From: Flavicella sp963932955
GTDB lineage: Bacteria; Bacteroidota; Bacteroidia; Flavobacteriales; Flavobacteriaceae
Assembly (NCBI GenBank): GCA_963932955.1
Contig: CAWVRK010000010.1
Span: 6,194 to 70,193, forward strand
Length of the DNA stretch: 64,000 bases
Reading direction: 5' to 3'
Position numbers and translations under genes: made by a program. Below are positions 54,506-63,748 of this stretch, piece after piece. The first letter of the stretch is position 1, and the number at the start of each line of letters is the position of its first letter. The notes beneath the pieces are model-generated. The model was not told the origin of the DNA. It ran no database searches and saw only the letters and a list, made by a program, of their open reading frames with translations.

Positions 54506-54756
54506 TTTTTTTGTTTTACGTACAAATGTAAGTCAAAATCCTCAATTATGCCTTGTTCAGTCCCTAAGCGCATGTTAATTTTCAGACAAACATACGTGGG
54601 CTTCTTAATTTATCATAACCCTAAAAACAGGGGGGTCTTTTTGCTGCGGTATCACTTGACAATTTGGGATAGCTTTCATTCTTGCTGTTGCCAATGCAGT
54701 CCACGAGAATTAGTACAAGCCAAATCAACAGACGTTTCAGAAATTGTAAACATTCA

Positions 54757-56328
54757 TTATGTTGTCATTTGAGCGTATATTTTTTTGGCCAACACTTTTC
54801 CCAATTCTACCCCCCACTGGTCGTAACTGTAAATGTTCCAAAGGACTCCTTGAACAAAAATCTTATGTTCGTACATGGAGATCAATTCCCCCAAAGAATG
54901 CGGCGTCAACTTGTCAATCAAGAGAGTGGTGCTGGGCTTGTTTCCTTCAAACACTTTGAATGGAGCGACCTTTTCAACGGTGGCCGCATCTCCGGTCATT
55001 TCTAACAAGACCTCTTCTTTTGTTTTTCCGTTGCACAAAGCTTCTGCCTGTCCGTAAAGATTGGCCATCAGCTTGTTATGGTGTTCTTCTTTGCCGTGCA
55101 AAGAGGCTTTGTACCCGATAAAGTCACAAGGAATCAATTTGGTTCCTTGGTGAACCAATTGCATAAAAGCGTGTTGCATGTTGGTCCCTGTACTTCCCCA
55201 AACGATGGTTCCCGTTTGGTAGTTTACCTTTTCACCGTTGCGATCTACACTTTTTCCATTGCTCTCCATGATGGCTTGTTGCAAGTAAGGTGTCAATTTT
55301 TCCAAGTATTGAGAATAGGGCAAAATAGCTTCTGTTTCAGCTTGGTAAAAATTGTTGTACCAAACACTCAACAAAGCCAAAACAACGGGAATGTTTTCTT
55401 CAAAAGGCGTTGTTTCAAAATGGGCATCCATTTCAGAGGCGCCTTCCAAAAGATTTTTAAAATTGTCAAATCCTACCGCGAGACTGATGGACAGTCCGAC
55501 GGCACTCCACAATGAAAATCTTCCCCCTACCCAGTTCCACATCGTAAAGACGTTTGCAGGATCGATGCCAAAAGCTACAACGGCTTCTAAGTTGGTAGAG
55601 ACTGCGACAAAGTGTTGAGCGATGTCCGCTTCTGTAGCAGTTTCCAGAAACCATTCCTTGATGGTTAGGGCATTGGAAATGGTTTCTTGTGTAGTGAATG
55701 TTTTGGAAACGATCAAAAAGAGGGTGGTCTCCGGATTCAAATTTTTAATGACCTCTGTAACATGGTCTCCGTCTACGTTGGAAACAAAATGAACGTCCAA
55801 AGGAGTTTTGTAGTACTTCAAGGATTCAACGACCATTTGTGGCCCCAAATCAGAACCTCCGATACCAATGTTGACCACATCGGTAATGGCTTTGCCCGTA
55901 TGTCCTTTCCAATCTCCAGAAATCACTTTGTTGCTAAAAGTTTCTATTTGAGCCAAGGTCGCTTGTACGTCTTCAACCACATTTTCTCCATCGACAAGGA
56001 TTTTTTTGTCAGCAGCTGCACGAAGTGCTGTGTGCAAGACTTCTCTTCCTTCGGTCGCATTGATTTTGTCTCCACCAAAATAACTGGAAATGGCGCCCTG
56101 CAAATCGACTTCGTTTGCCAACTCGATCAATAGAGAAAGTGTCGTTGCATCGATACGATTTTTTGAGAAATCGACATCAAAATCATTGAATTGAATGCGA
56201 AAGCCTTCTTTTCGCTGTGGGTTTTCAGCAAACAGGTCTTTTAGGTGAAGGTCTTTTGTCTCTTGGTAATGGGCTTGTAGTTTTTTCCAAGCTGCTGTTT
56301 TCGATGGGTTTGTATTTTTAAGTGTCAT
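54757..56328 (-). CDS. pgi: Glucose-6-phosphate isomerase
   Basis: The 523-residue enzyme interconverts glucose 6-phosphate and fructose 6-phosphate. Seen are VNIGIGGSDLGPQMV, FVSNVDGDHVTEVIKNLNPE, SKTFTTQETISNA (phosphate loop), MWNWVGGRFSLWSAVGLSIS with the catalytic region, ESNGKSVDRNG and the active-site histidine/lysine segments LHGKEEHHNKL and YDQWGVELGKVLAK. It lies 18 bp after the M23 lipoprotein gene, on the same strand. Confidence 0.97.
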   Translation of the reverse strand: MTLKNTNPSKTAAWKKLQAHYQETKDLHLKDLFAENPQRKEGFRIQFNDFDVDFSKNRIDATTLSLLIELANEVDLQGAISSYFGGDKINATEGREVLHTALRAAADKKILVDGENVVEDVQATLAQIETFSNKVISGDWKGHTGKAITDVVNIGIGGSDLGPQMVVESLKYYKTPLDVHFVSNVDGDHVTEVIKNLNPETTLFLIVSKTFTTQETISNALTIKEWFLETATEADIAQHFVAVSTNLEAVVAFGIDPANVFTMWNWVGGRFSLWSAVGLSISLAVGFDNFKNLLEGASEMDAHFETTPFEENIPVVLALLSVWYNNFYQAETEAILPYSQYLEKLTPYLQQAIMESNGKSVDRNGEKVNYQTGTIVWGSTGTNMQHAFMQLVHQGTKLIPCDFIGYKASLHGKEEHHNKLMANLYGQAEALCNGKTKEEVLLEMTGDAATVEKVAPFKVFEGNKPSTTLLIDKLTPHSLGELISMYEHKIFVQGVLWNIYSYDQWGVELGKVLAKKIYAQMTT

Positions 56329-56346
56329 GTTGCTGTTTTCTGATGA

Positions 56347-57585
56347 TTAATTGTGTTCTATTTCTTTTAAAGTGATGGCGTCCAACGAATCTTTGATAGA
56401 TTCGACGAATTCCAAATAATGGGGTTTGGTTTCTTTTTTCATGGCCTTGGCCGCAGGAAGTTTTTGTTTGAGAGGATCTACCTGAACCCCGTTCTTCCAA
56501 AAGCGGTAACAAACATGTGGGCCTGACGTGTTTCCTGTCATCCCTACGGATCCTATTATTTGACCTTGTTTGACGTATTGCCCTACTTTTACTTTGCGTT
56601 TTTTCATGTGCAAGTACTGGGTGGTATAGGTAGAATTGTGACGGATTTTAACGTAGTTTCCGTTGGCTCCTTTGCGACGAGACTCGATGACTCGTCCATT
56701 CGCAGTACTCATGATAGGGCTTCCGACAGGTGCAGCAAAATCCGTTCCTTTGTGTGCTTTGACGCGTCCGTAATAGGCTATTTTTCGCTTGAGGTTGTAG
56801 CGAGATGAGATTCTGCTAAATTTCAAAGGGGCTTTTAAAAAAGCTCTTCGAAGGTGGTTGGCATTTTCATCGTAGTACTCCTGGATGCCTGTAATCGAAT
56901 CTGAGACATACTGAAAGGCATAAAAAGGCTTCTTGGCATGTTCAAAATAGGCCGCTTTGATGGAGCCGATCCCTGCAGGAATACTGTCTTCTATATATTT
57001 TTGTTCGTAAATAACTTTGAAGCGGTCGTTTTTTTGAAGTCGAAAAAAATCAATTGTCCAGGCGTAAATTTCCGAAAGGTCATTTGCGACAATGGCATTG
57101 ACTCCTTGTTTGTCCAAAGCTTCAGAAAGGGAACTAGTGATGACTCCAGATGCCTTTTTAAGTACTTTGCTGATGGGTCGCTTGCCCTTGAAAGCCCTGA
57201 TGAGAGAGTCCTTGAAATCGATGACCGTGTAGTTGATTGGGTCGTGTTGGTAAATAAAGACCTGCGCTTTTTCGGTGCTGTCTTTTTTTGCCAAAATGGT
57301 ATAGGGCTTGCCTGCTCTTAGACGCCTTACGTTGAAGGTTTTTTTTACTTTTTTTGAAATTTGAAATATTTGTGGGAGCCAGATGTGGTGTCGGTCCAAG
57401 ATTTCTCCGAAACTTTCCCCATGGGAAACAGTGTCGTGAGTGACTTTGAAATCGTTTAGCTTGTATCCAAATTTGTAAACAATTTTTGGAGGAGCTTGTT
57501 TATTTTGAGCGTCCTTTTCTTTTTGTCCCTCTCCACAGGACAGAAAAACGAGTGAAAGGAAGAATATGTGCAATATCTGTCTCAA
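56347..57585 (-). CDS. M23 peptidoglycan metallopeptidase lipoprotein
   Basis: The start appears to be TTG at 57585, giving a good lipoprotein signal (ILHIFFLSLVFLSCGEGQ); no in-frame ATG lies nearby. The 412-residue protein has an N-terminal LysM/OapA-like region (about 50-220, FKVTHDTVSHGESFGEIL, a pattern seen in DD-endopeptidases) and an M23 domain (about 270-375). HKGTD gives two zinc ligands, and QYLHMKK follows. The final motif reads GPHVCYRFWKNG, with Cys where the second His of HxH normally stands. Envelope peptidoglycan cutting is expected if Cys can bind zinc. Confidence 0.9.
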   Translation of the reverse strand: MRQILHIFFLSLVFLSCGEGQKEKDAQNKQAPPKIVYKFGYKLNDFKVTHDTVSHGESFGEILDRHHIWLPQIFQISKKVKKTFNVRRLRAGKPYTILAKKDSTEKAQVFIYQHDPINYTVIDFKDSLIRAFKGKRPISKVLKKASGVITSSLSEALDKQGVNAIVANDLSEIYAWTIDFFRLQKNDRFKVIYEQKYIEDSIPAGIGSIKAAYFEHAKKPFYAFQYVSDSITGIQEYYDENANHLRRAFLKAPLKFSRISSRYNLKRKIAYYGRVKAHKGTDFAAPVGSPIMSTANGRVIESRRKGANGNYVKIRHNSTYTTQYLHMKKRKVKVGQYVKQGQIIGSVGMTGNTSGPHVCYRFWKNGVQVDPLKQKLPAAKAMKKETKPHYLEFVESIKDSLDAITLKEIEHN

Positions 57586-57625
57586 AAGAATCGGAAATTG
57601 GTCCGCGCCAAATTTACAACAAATC

Positions 57626-58393
57626 TCATAAAATAATGGGAAAAGGATGGGACAATCCTTTGTATTGTTTCAAATCTACTTTGATGGATCCTACCTTCAA
57701 AGAGGCTTTGATTCGGATGGGAATCTTATTTTTGTCCGACGAAATCCAAAGAGTCAAACTTTCCTTTTCTTTAAAGACCCTTCCCGACTGTACAGAGGGT
57801 CTCATTTTGTAACAAGCCACTTTTCCGAATTTTGTTGAAATGACTTCTTTTCCTAAATAAATGAGTTTGAAAGGATAGGTTTCTGAATCAAAAAAAAGGT
57901 CCAAATCCAAACTTTCTCCTATTTGGAGTTGCTCCACATCGCTGTTGCGAAGTAGGTAGAAGGACGAGAGCAAATCTTGAACTTTTGAAATAGTGACTTC
58001 CTGTATGGTTTTTTTCTTGTGATCTTCGACCTTCGCAATTTTCTTTTCCGGATAAAAATAAATGTCTCTACGGATTTTGTACCCGCCCTCATTGACCCTT
58101 CTTTTAAAGTGTTTGGGAAGTCTTGATTCTTTGTCTACAAATGATTCGTACGTGTCTCTGACCTTGAAAAATAAATTTGTGATACCTACAGTCCACCCTT
58201 TGCCGACGAAGTGAAAGAGTTCGTTTTGTTCGTCTGCTGCTTCGTCAACTTTTAGTGTGGCATAACCCGCATTGACAAAGCCGTAGTGAATGCGGTATTT
58301 CAGCCATTCTCCAGATTGAAACGCCTCTTTGTCTTGCTGAGAAAAGACGGTCATGCTGCAGATCAACATCAAAAGGAAACTTCTTCTTATCAT
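57626..58393 (-). CDS. DUF3108 family secreted protein
   Basis: The 255-residue protein has a signal peptide (SFLLMLICSMTVFSQQD). DUF3108-like features are GEWLKYRIHYGFVNAGYATL near the start, FHFVGKGWTVGITNLFFKVRD, VQDLLSSFYLLRNSD, and the end TLWISSDKNKIPIRIKASL. The family is periplasmic or outer-membrane associated and of unknown role. It precedes the M23 gene by 40 bp on the same strand, a pairing suggestive of envelope maintenance. Confidence 0.9.
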   Translation of the reverse strand: MIRRSFLLMLICSMTVFSQQDKEAFQSGEWLKYRIHYGFVNAGYATLKVDEAADEQNELFHFVGKGWTVGITNLFFKVRDTYESFVDKESRLPKHFKRRVNEGGYKIRRDIYFYPEKKIAKVEDHKKKTIQEVTISKVQDLLSSFYLLRNSDVEQLQIGESLDLDLFFDSETYPFKLIYLGKEVISTKFGKVACYKMRPSVQSGRVFKEKESLTLWISSDKNKIPIRIKASLKVGSIKVDLKQYKGLSHPFPIIL

Positions 58394-58559
58394 GAATTTT
58401 TTGACTTTTCTTTCGGTTTTACAAGTTTAAAACAAAATTCAAAACGGGCACTGTTTTATCCGTTAAGTTTTTGTGAAAGTGTAGGCTATGATCGGATCGG
58501 TTCGGTGGGGAGAGGGTTTTTGAAAACAAAGCCTCTTGCTTCTTCTGAGAAAAGGTCTC

Positions 58560-58805
58560 TCAGAGAATGCTGCTCAAATCGATGACTTTTTCGATTTGAG
58601 GCGCGTATTTTTTAATGGAGGCTTCGACACCATTTCTCAAGGTCATTTGATTGATTGAACAACCGACACAAGCTCCTTCCAATTTTACTTTTACAACATT
58701 TTCTTCGATGGAAACCAAGGAAATGTCCCCGCCATCCGCTAACAAAAAAGGGCGAATTTCGTCCAATGCTTTTTGTACCGTCAGTGTCAAATTTTGTGTG
58801 TCCAT
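58560..58805 (-). CDS. NifU C-terminal-domain Fe-S protein (Nfu-type)
   Basis: The 81-residue protein is a single NifU-like domain: IRPFLLADGGDISLVSIE and GACVGCSINQMTLRNGVE with the CxxC pair that holds a bridging 4Fe-4S cluster. Such stand-alone Nfu proteins carry clusters to targets. It lies 49 bp after the Mrp gene on the same strand, so both probably serve Fe-S delivery together with the suf operon 18 kb away. Confidence 0.95.
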   Translation of the reverse strand: MDTQNLTLTVQKALDEIRPFLLADGGDISLVSIEENVVKVKLEGACVGCSINQMTLRNGVEASIKKYAPQIEKVIDLSSIL

Positions 58806-58854
58806 AGGCTGTGTTTTTCAATTTGAAGGCAGCTTTCGCTTGCAAACCGTTTTG

Positions 58855-59979
58855 CTAACGAGAGCAACCACTCATCGTCGTGATTTTTACGACTTCCGTT
58901 TCTGGCAAATCTTTGTTGCGCTTCAACAGTTCCGAAAGCATGTTTTTGGTGAGACTTGAAAATGCCGTTTCCAACAGCGTATTTTCTTGCAAAGCGACAG
59001 GGCGGCCAACGTCTCCTGCTTCCCGAATTCCTTGCACCAAAGGCACTTCTCCTAAGAATGCAGCTTCGATGTCTTGGGAGAGGTTTTTTGCGCCGTCCTG
59101 TCCAAAGATATAGTATTTATTATTAGGCAATTCCTCAGGGGTAAAATAGCTCATATTTTCGACGATTCCCAAAACGGGAACGTTGATGTTTTTTTGTTGG
59201 AACATGGCCACTCCTTTTTTGGCATCTGCCAAAGCGATGTTTTGAGGCGTACTGACCACAACAGCTCCTGTAATAGGAAGTGCCTGAACAATGGAGAGGT
59301 GGATGTCTCCCGTCCCTGGTGGCAGGTCAATCAACAAAAAGTCCAAAGTCCCCCAAGCTGCGTCAAAAATCATTTGATTCAACGCTTTGGAAGCCATTGG
59401 TCCGCGCCAAATGACTGCTTCGTTTGGGTTGGTGAAAAAGCCCAAGGACAAAATTTTAACTCCGTAATTTTCGACAGGCTTCATTTTGGATCGTCCGTCC
59501 TCTTGGACAGAAATTGGTTTTTCTTGTGCTACGTCAAACATCAAGTGCATGGAAGGCCCGTATACATCCGCATCTAAAATCCCCACTTTAAAGCCCATTT
59601 TTGAAAGGCAGACTGCTGTGTTGGCAGTGATGGTAGACTTCCCTACTCCTCCTTTTCCAGAGGCAATGGCGATGATGTTTTGAATGCCAGGAAGTTTTTT
59701 TTCTTGGACGGCGTCTGGTTTTTTTTCTACAGCAATCGTGGAAACGTTTACTTTGACCTGTAATTTTTCAGAAACCTGTTCGCGAATTGCTTTTGAAATC
59801 TCCGTTTCTATCTTCTTTTTCGCTTGTAGGGTCGGGTTGCTGATCGAAACATCTACCACCACCTCATCTCCAAAAACAACGATGTTTTTTATGTTGTTGT
59901 TTGCTACCAAACTCTTCCCTTCTCCGGGAGCGGTGAGGGTTTCCAATGCTTTGTATATATCTTGCTTGTGCGTACTCAT
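58855..59979 (-). CDS. Mrp/ApbC-family P-loop ATPase, Fe-S carrier
   Basis: With ATG at 59979 (MSTHKQDIYKALETLT) the protein has 374 residues; upstream frame is not family-like. An N-terminal MIP18/DUF59 domain (about 1-90) precedes the ATPase with deviant Walker A ASGKGGVGKSTITANTA, DADVYGPSMHLMF, RGPMASKALNQM and DLPPGTGDIHLS. The CxxC usually following ENMS is absent here (ENMSYFTPEELPNN); one cysteine remains near the C-terminus (MSGCSR). It is paired with the Nfu gene. Confidence 0.94.
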   Translation of the reverse strand: MSTHKQDIYKALETLTAPGEGKSLVANNNIKNIVVFGDEVVVDVSISNPTLQAKKKIETEISKAIREQVSEKLQVKVNVSTIAVEKKPDAVQEKKLPGIQNIIAIASGKGGVGKSTITANTAVCLSKMGFKVGILDADVYGPSMHLMFDVAQEKPISVQEDGRSKMKPVENYGVKILSLGFFTNPNEAVIWRGPMASKALNQMIFDAAWGTLDFLLIDLPPGTGDIHLSIVQALPITGAVVVSTPQNIALADAKKGVAMFQQKNINVPVLGIVENMSYFTPEELPNNKYYIFGQDGAKNLSQDIEAAFLGEVPLVQGIREAGDVGRPVALQENTLLETAFSSLTKNMLSELLKRNKDLPETEVVKITTMSGCSR

Positions 59980-60083
59980 TTTCTTCTTTGTGTGTTGTAG
60001 GCTACAAAGATACTGTGAAAACTTCACATATACATCCCTCGGCAATGCGAATTCAAAGCAGACAAGCCAACGTGAATTTTGCT

Positions 60084-60425
60084 TTAAGGCAGGCGGTGCG
60101 CTAAAGCCGTATTTGGATCCCAAAAAACAAGGTCAAACCCTTGAATTTGATGGTTGTCCACTTCGATGCCTTCACTTTCCAAAAGCTGCTGCATCAGGTT
60201 TGTTCCCTGAAAATGGTGTTTGCCTGTGAGCAGCCCTTTTCTGTTGACCACTCGATGGGCTGGAATGGCCGCATTGCCATGTGAAGCGTTCATGGCCCAG
60301 CCTACCATCCTAGCTGAACGTGCGGTTCCTAAATACCGCGCAATGGCGCCATAACTTGTGACCCGTCCAAAGGGTATCTGCTTGGCAACTTCATAACAGC
60401 GTTCAAAAAAATTGTCTTCTGGCAT
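60084..60425 (-). CDS. Alkyltransferase-like (ATL) DNA-repair protein
   Basis: Starting at ATG 60425 (MPEDNFFERCYEVAKQIP) the protein has 113 residues and covers only the DNA-binding domain of O6-alkylguanine transferases. The helix-turn-helix with RVTSYGAIARYLG and the arginine finger ARSARMVGWAMN are present. The active-site motif reads IPAHRVV, with Ala replacing the alkyl-acceptor Cys of PCHRV. It is therefore an ATL that would flag alkylated guanine for nucleotide excision repair instead of reversing it. Confidence 0.92.
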   Translation of the reverse strand: MPEDNFFERCYEVAKQIPFGRVTSYGAIARYLGTARSARMVGWAMNASHGNAAIPAHRVVNRKGLLTGKHHFQGTNLMQQLLESEGIEVDNHQIQGFDLVFWDPNTALAHRLP

Positions 60426-60496
60426 GTTTCTTTTTGTTAAAAATAGTAAAAAACAAACGCATCCCCTGGATTCACAAAAAACAGCTTTTTGGAGGG

Positions 60497-61243
60497 TTAA
60501 AAAAGAGATTCCGAAAAGACACACTCTTCTTCGGTCAGCAGGGGCTCGTTGTTGAACCTCAAAAACAATTGGGCGACTGCCAGGGTGTCTTTTTCGCAAT
60601 AGGCAGCGATTCGTTTTAGATCTTTTTCGCGGTAATAGACTCCAGCAACTTGACTCCCGTCGATGTCTTCTTTGGGAGATGGAATTCCGAGTAACATCGT
60701 TAAAAGTTTTAAAGAAGTGTAGTTTTTGTAATCCCCAAACTTCCACAATTCCATGGTGTCTAAATGGGGTATTTGCCAGGGCTTCTTCCCAAAAAGTTTC
60801 AATTTTAAAGGCAATCCTATCTGATGGACAATCATCCGTCGTGCGATGTAAGGAAAGTCAAATTCTTTGGCATTGTGTCCGCACAAGAGGTGTTTCGGGT
60901 GGTTGAAATGACGGTCCAAAAGGGTTTTAAACTCTTGCAGCAACTGCCCTTCGTCATCCCCAAAAAAAGATTTGATCCGAAAAGAACGCTCTTTTCCCAA
61001 GGGGGCAAAATAGCCCACCGAAATGCAAACAATTTTACCGAATTCGGCCCAGATTCCCGCCCTCTGGTAGAATTCTTCGGGAGTGATCTCCGGCTCGCCT
61101 TGTGCCTTCGCCTTGCGTTGGTTGGCTGTTTTTTCGGCAAAAAGTTCTTTTTGCAAGTCCGAAAGGTCACCGTAAAATTGGTGTTCCGGGACGGTTTCAA
61201 TGTCTAAAAACAAAATGTGCTCTTTGGAAACGGAAAGATTCAT
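60497..61243 (-). CDS. PolB-like DEDDy 3'-5' exonuclease
   Basis: The 248-residue protein has the exonuclease motifs ILFLDIETVPE (DxE), LLCGHNAKEFDFPYIARRM (second Asp) and RIAAYCEKDTLAVAQL (Tyr-x3-Asp), as in predicted 3'-5' exonucleases related to the proofreading domain of DNA polymerase II. No polymerase domain is present. It lies 71 bp upstream of the ATL gene on the same strand, so a DNA-repair unit is possible (inference). Confidence 0.92.
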   Translation of the reverse strand: MNLSVSKEHILFLDIETVPEHQFYGDLSDLQKELFAEKTANQRKAKAQGEPEITPEEFYQRAGIWAEFGKIVCISVGYFAPLGKERSFRIKSFFGDDEGQLLQEFKTLLDRHFNHPKHLLCGHNAKEFDFPYIARRMIVHQIGLPLKLKLFGKKPWQIPHLDTMELWKFGDYKNYTSLKLLTMLLGIPSPKEDIDGSQVAGVYYREKDLKRIAAYCEKDTLAVAQLFLRFNNEPLLTEEECVFSESLF

Positions 61244-61315
61244 CTTTGAAATTTTAATGAAAGGTACTTAAAAAAAGAGAGAAAAACCCTTTGATTTACC
61301 GGGTGTATACCCCTA

Positions 61316-61351
61316 AAAAAAAGCGCCCAAAATATTTTGGACGCTTTTTTG
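61316..61351 (-). terminator. Terminator of the phosphate transporter gene
   Basis: Arms at 61318-61333 and 61336-61351 (AAAAAAGCGCCCAAAA against TTTTGGACGCTTTTTT) pair over 16 bp with one mismatch around a 2-nt loop. On the minus strand the stem is followed by a run of T. It lies just beyond the stop codon at 61372. Confidence 0.85.
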
Positions 61352-61371
61352 AAAAGTTGTTTGCTTTGTTT

Positions 61372-63651
61372 TTATTCCAAAACTTCGGAAGAGCTTTGGT
61401 TGGCCGCGTAATACTCGTTGAGCAAACTCATCGAAGCGGTCAGCAAATCTTTTGTTTCCAACAAAAGTCCGAAGTACAAGGTCGTGTTTTTTGGACTGGA
61501 CTCTTCTGTACGGGTGCGTTCTACTTGTTTTTGAATTTTTTCAGAAAGCATGTCAAAAACGGTTTGGTCGTTCAGAATCTCTCCGATCTGTTCAAAGGAT
61601 CGGGAGTCGAAAGCTGCTTGGATCTGACTGAAATAGGTGTCCAATGCCTGTTCTACCTGGACCAGTTCTTTGAGCTGACTTGTTTTCAACCCTTTGTGGT
61701 TGTTGTTGACGTGTTTGTTGGTCGCTCTTACGATGAACTCCAAAGACTGGGTGATGTCTTGCAAATAGCTCAAGATGTTGATGTAAAAACTACTTGCATT
61801 CACACTTGAATCGTCTAGGTTTTTGATAAAATAGAAAATATTGTCTCGCAATTCGTCTACTTCATCTGAGAGTTTTTCAATGTTCTTTTTGCATTTTTTA
61901 AGCAAGTTGAGGTCTTGTTTTCCCAATCCTTTGACCGCATTGCCATAGATTTTGTTTCCTCTTTTAACTACTGAAGCAATATTGCCCGCACTTTCTTCAA
62001 TGACTCCTTGGATAGAAGTGCTTTCTGCTATGCTCAACTGATCTTCTGCTTTTACTTGTTTTACCTTTTTGTTGTGTGCGATATAGTTTCTTACAATCAT
62101 CGCAAAAACGATGATTAGTAATAACGGAAACATTAGATGAAGGTTTAGATTCAATAAATAAGCAACAAGTGCTGCTGCACTAAAGGCACTAAAGGCCGTA
62201 AAAAACCATCCTCCAATTACGTTCAAAACTCCAGCAACGCGGTACACAGCACTTTCTGCGCCCCAAGCTCTGTCTGCCAAAGAAGTTCCCATCGCGACCA
62301 TAAAAGTTACATAGGTAGTGGACAATGGTAATTTATATGAAGTTGCAATAGATATCAATACGGCAGCTACCATTAAATTCACCGCAGCACGAACCATGTC
62401 AAATGCAGGCAATTCGTGTACTTTTTCTTTTGATATCGAAATTACTGGTCGTTGAAATTGACTGTTTATTTTCTTTTGTATCGTTTCTGGAACAACATAG
62501 TTAATAAATTTTGACATCCCCATCGCAAACCTTACAAAGCCTCTTGATAAAAAGTTGGGCTGAAAACGCTCTTTGGTTTCTCCCTGGCTAGAAAGGTCTA
62601 AGGATGTTTTTACCACATTTTTGGCTTTGCTTGAAAACCACAATGTAACTACCATTACCATACCTGCCCCAAAAAGCAACCAATTATTTGTAGGTACTTT
62701 TTTTGCTAAAATTTCCATCGAAAATTCAGAAGCAACTTGTCCAGAAGCAATAAAGGACTCATAAGAGTTGTAAGCTGCCATTGGCACACCAATAAAGTTT
62801 ACCAAATCATTTCCTGAGAAAGCCAATGCCAAAGCAAAAGTCCCTACAACAATAATCAATTTGTAAATGTTTGTTTTTGTGAAAGAGATTAGCGCATACG
62901 ATAACAAAGACCAAAAAATAGAGCTAACAATAACGATTCTGAGCACTTGAGTTTCTAAAAAGTTTTTCATGGTACCTCCTCCTAAAATCTCAAATGATTC
63001 CTTTGCATAGGACGTTCCTTTCAATCCTTTCATAAAAATAAAATAGGTAATTGCTGTCAATGCAAAACCTCCAAACAAAGCTCCTACCCACTTTGCTTTC
63101 TTTTCAAAGTCATAGGATAATAGTACTCTAGAAACCCATTGTACGAGTGCACCTACAGAAAAGGCAACGACAACAGAAAGCAATATTCCTGAAATAATTA
63201 AAATTGCTTTGTCTGTATTGATATAATTGATCACATCAGAAAAACTTCCGTTATCGGCTCCAATTTTAATCAATGCCATGGCTACAGCCGCTCCTAGTAA
63301 TTCGAATACAATGGATACCGTTGTTGATGTCGGCATTCCTAAGGTATTAAAAAAGTCTAATAATAAAATGTCTGTTATCATAACTGCCATAAAAACAATC
63401 ATAATTTCATCAAAGTAAAATTCTCCTGGATTGAAAATCCCTTTTCTAGCAACTTCCATCATTCCACTAGAGAAAATTGCTCCTACCGCAACCCCTATAC
63501 TCGCAACAATCATGATGGTTTTGAAAGAAATTGCCTTTGATCCAATGGCAGAATTCAAGAAGTTTACTGCATCATTACTTACCCCAACCACTAAATCAGC
63601 AATGGCTAAAATTGCAAGAGCAACAATCATTAATAAATAAATATTATCCAT
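61372..63651 (-). CDS. PiT-family phosphate transporter with PhoU-like C-terminal domain
   Basis: The 759-residue protein has about 12 hydrophobic segments and the PHO4 signature region VVGVSNDAVNFLNSAIGSKA, with a second inverted copy around TTYVTFMVAMGTSLADRAWG. It takes up inorganic phosphate using the ion gradient. A soluble C-terminal part of about 225 residues (from about 535: SIQGVIEESAGNIASVVKRG, LNLLKKCKKNIEKLSDEVDE) is predicted to be helical and PhoU-like. The fusion may self-regulate transport. A phosphate-type porin gene lies directly upstream on the same strand. Confidence 0.92.
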   Translation of the reverse strand: MDNIYLLMIVALAILAIADLVVGVSNDAVNFLNSAIGSKAISFKTIMIVASIGVAVGAIFSSGMMEVARKGIFNPGEFYFDEIMIVFMAVMITDILLLDFFNTLGMPTSTTVSIVFELLGAAVAMALIKIGADNGSFSDVINYINTDKAILIISGILLSVVVAFSVGALVQWVSRVLLSYDFEKKAKWVGALFGGFALTAITYFIFMKGLKGTSYAKESFEILGGGTMKNFLETQVLRIVIVSSIFWSLLSYALISFTKTNIYKLIIVVGTFALALAFSGNDLVNFIGVPMAAYNSYESFIASGQVASEFSMEILAKKVPTNNWLLFGAGMVMVVTLWFSSKAKNVVKTSLDLSSQGETKERFQPNFLSRGFVRFAMGMSKFINYVVPETIQKKINSQFQRPVISISKEKVHELPAFDMVRAAVNLMVAAVLISIATSYKLPLSTTYVTFMVAMGTSLADRAWGAESAVYRVAGVLNVIGGWFFTAFSAFSAAALVAYLLNLNLHLMFPLLLIIVFAMIVRNYIAHNKKVKQVKAEDQLSIAESTSIQGVIEESAGNIASVVKRGNKIYGNAVKGLGKQDLNLLKKCKKNIEKLSDEVDELRDNIFYFIKNLDDSSVNASSFYINILSYLQDITQSLEFIVRATNKHVNNNHKGLKTSQLKELVQVEQALDTYFSQIQAAFDSRSFEQIGEILNDQTVFDMLSEKIQKQVERTRTEESSPKNTTLYFGLLLETKDLLTASMSLLNEYYAANQSSSEVLE

Positions 63652-63748
63652 AATTAAAATTTTACTGTTTATTAAAAACCCTTTACGTTGTAAGCTACTG
63701 CAAATATCCTGTTTAATAAATGCTGCAATGTTACCTGAATGTTAAACT

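Noticed and set aside
54600..54640. ACCC...GGGT hairpin with T-tract in the gap upstream of the membrane protein gene
   Set aside because: It points in the plus direction, where no gene ends, and the stem is only 4 bp.
60426..60746. Extended ATL frame overlapping the exonuclease gene
   Set aside because: The extension is rich in Arg/Cys and read out of frame from the exonuclease; MPEDNFF at 60425 begins the true domain.
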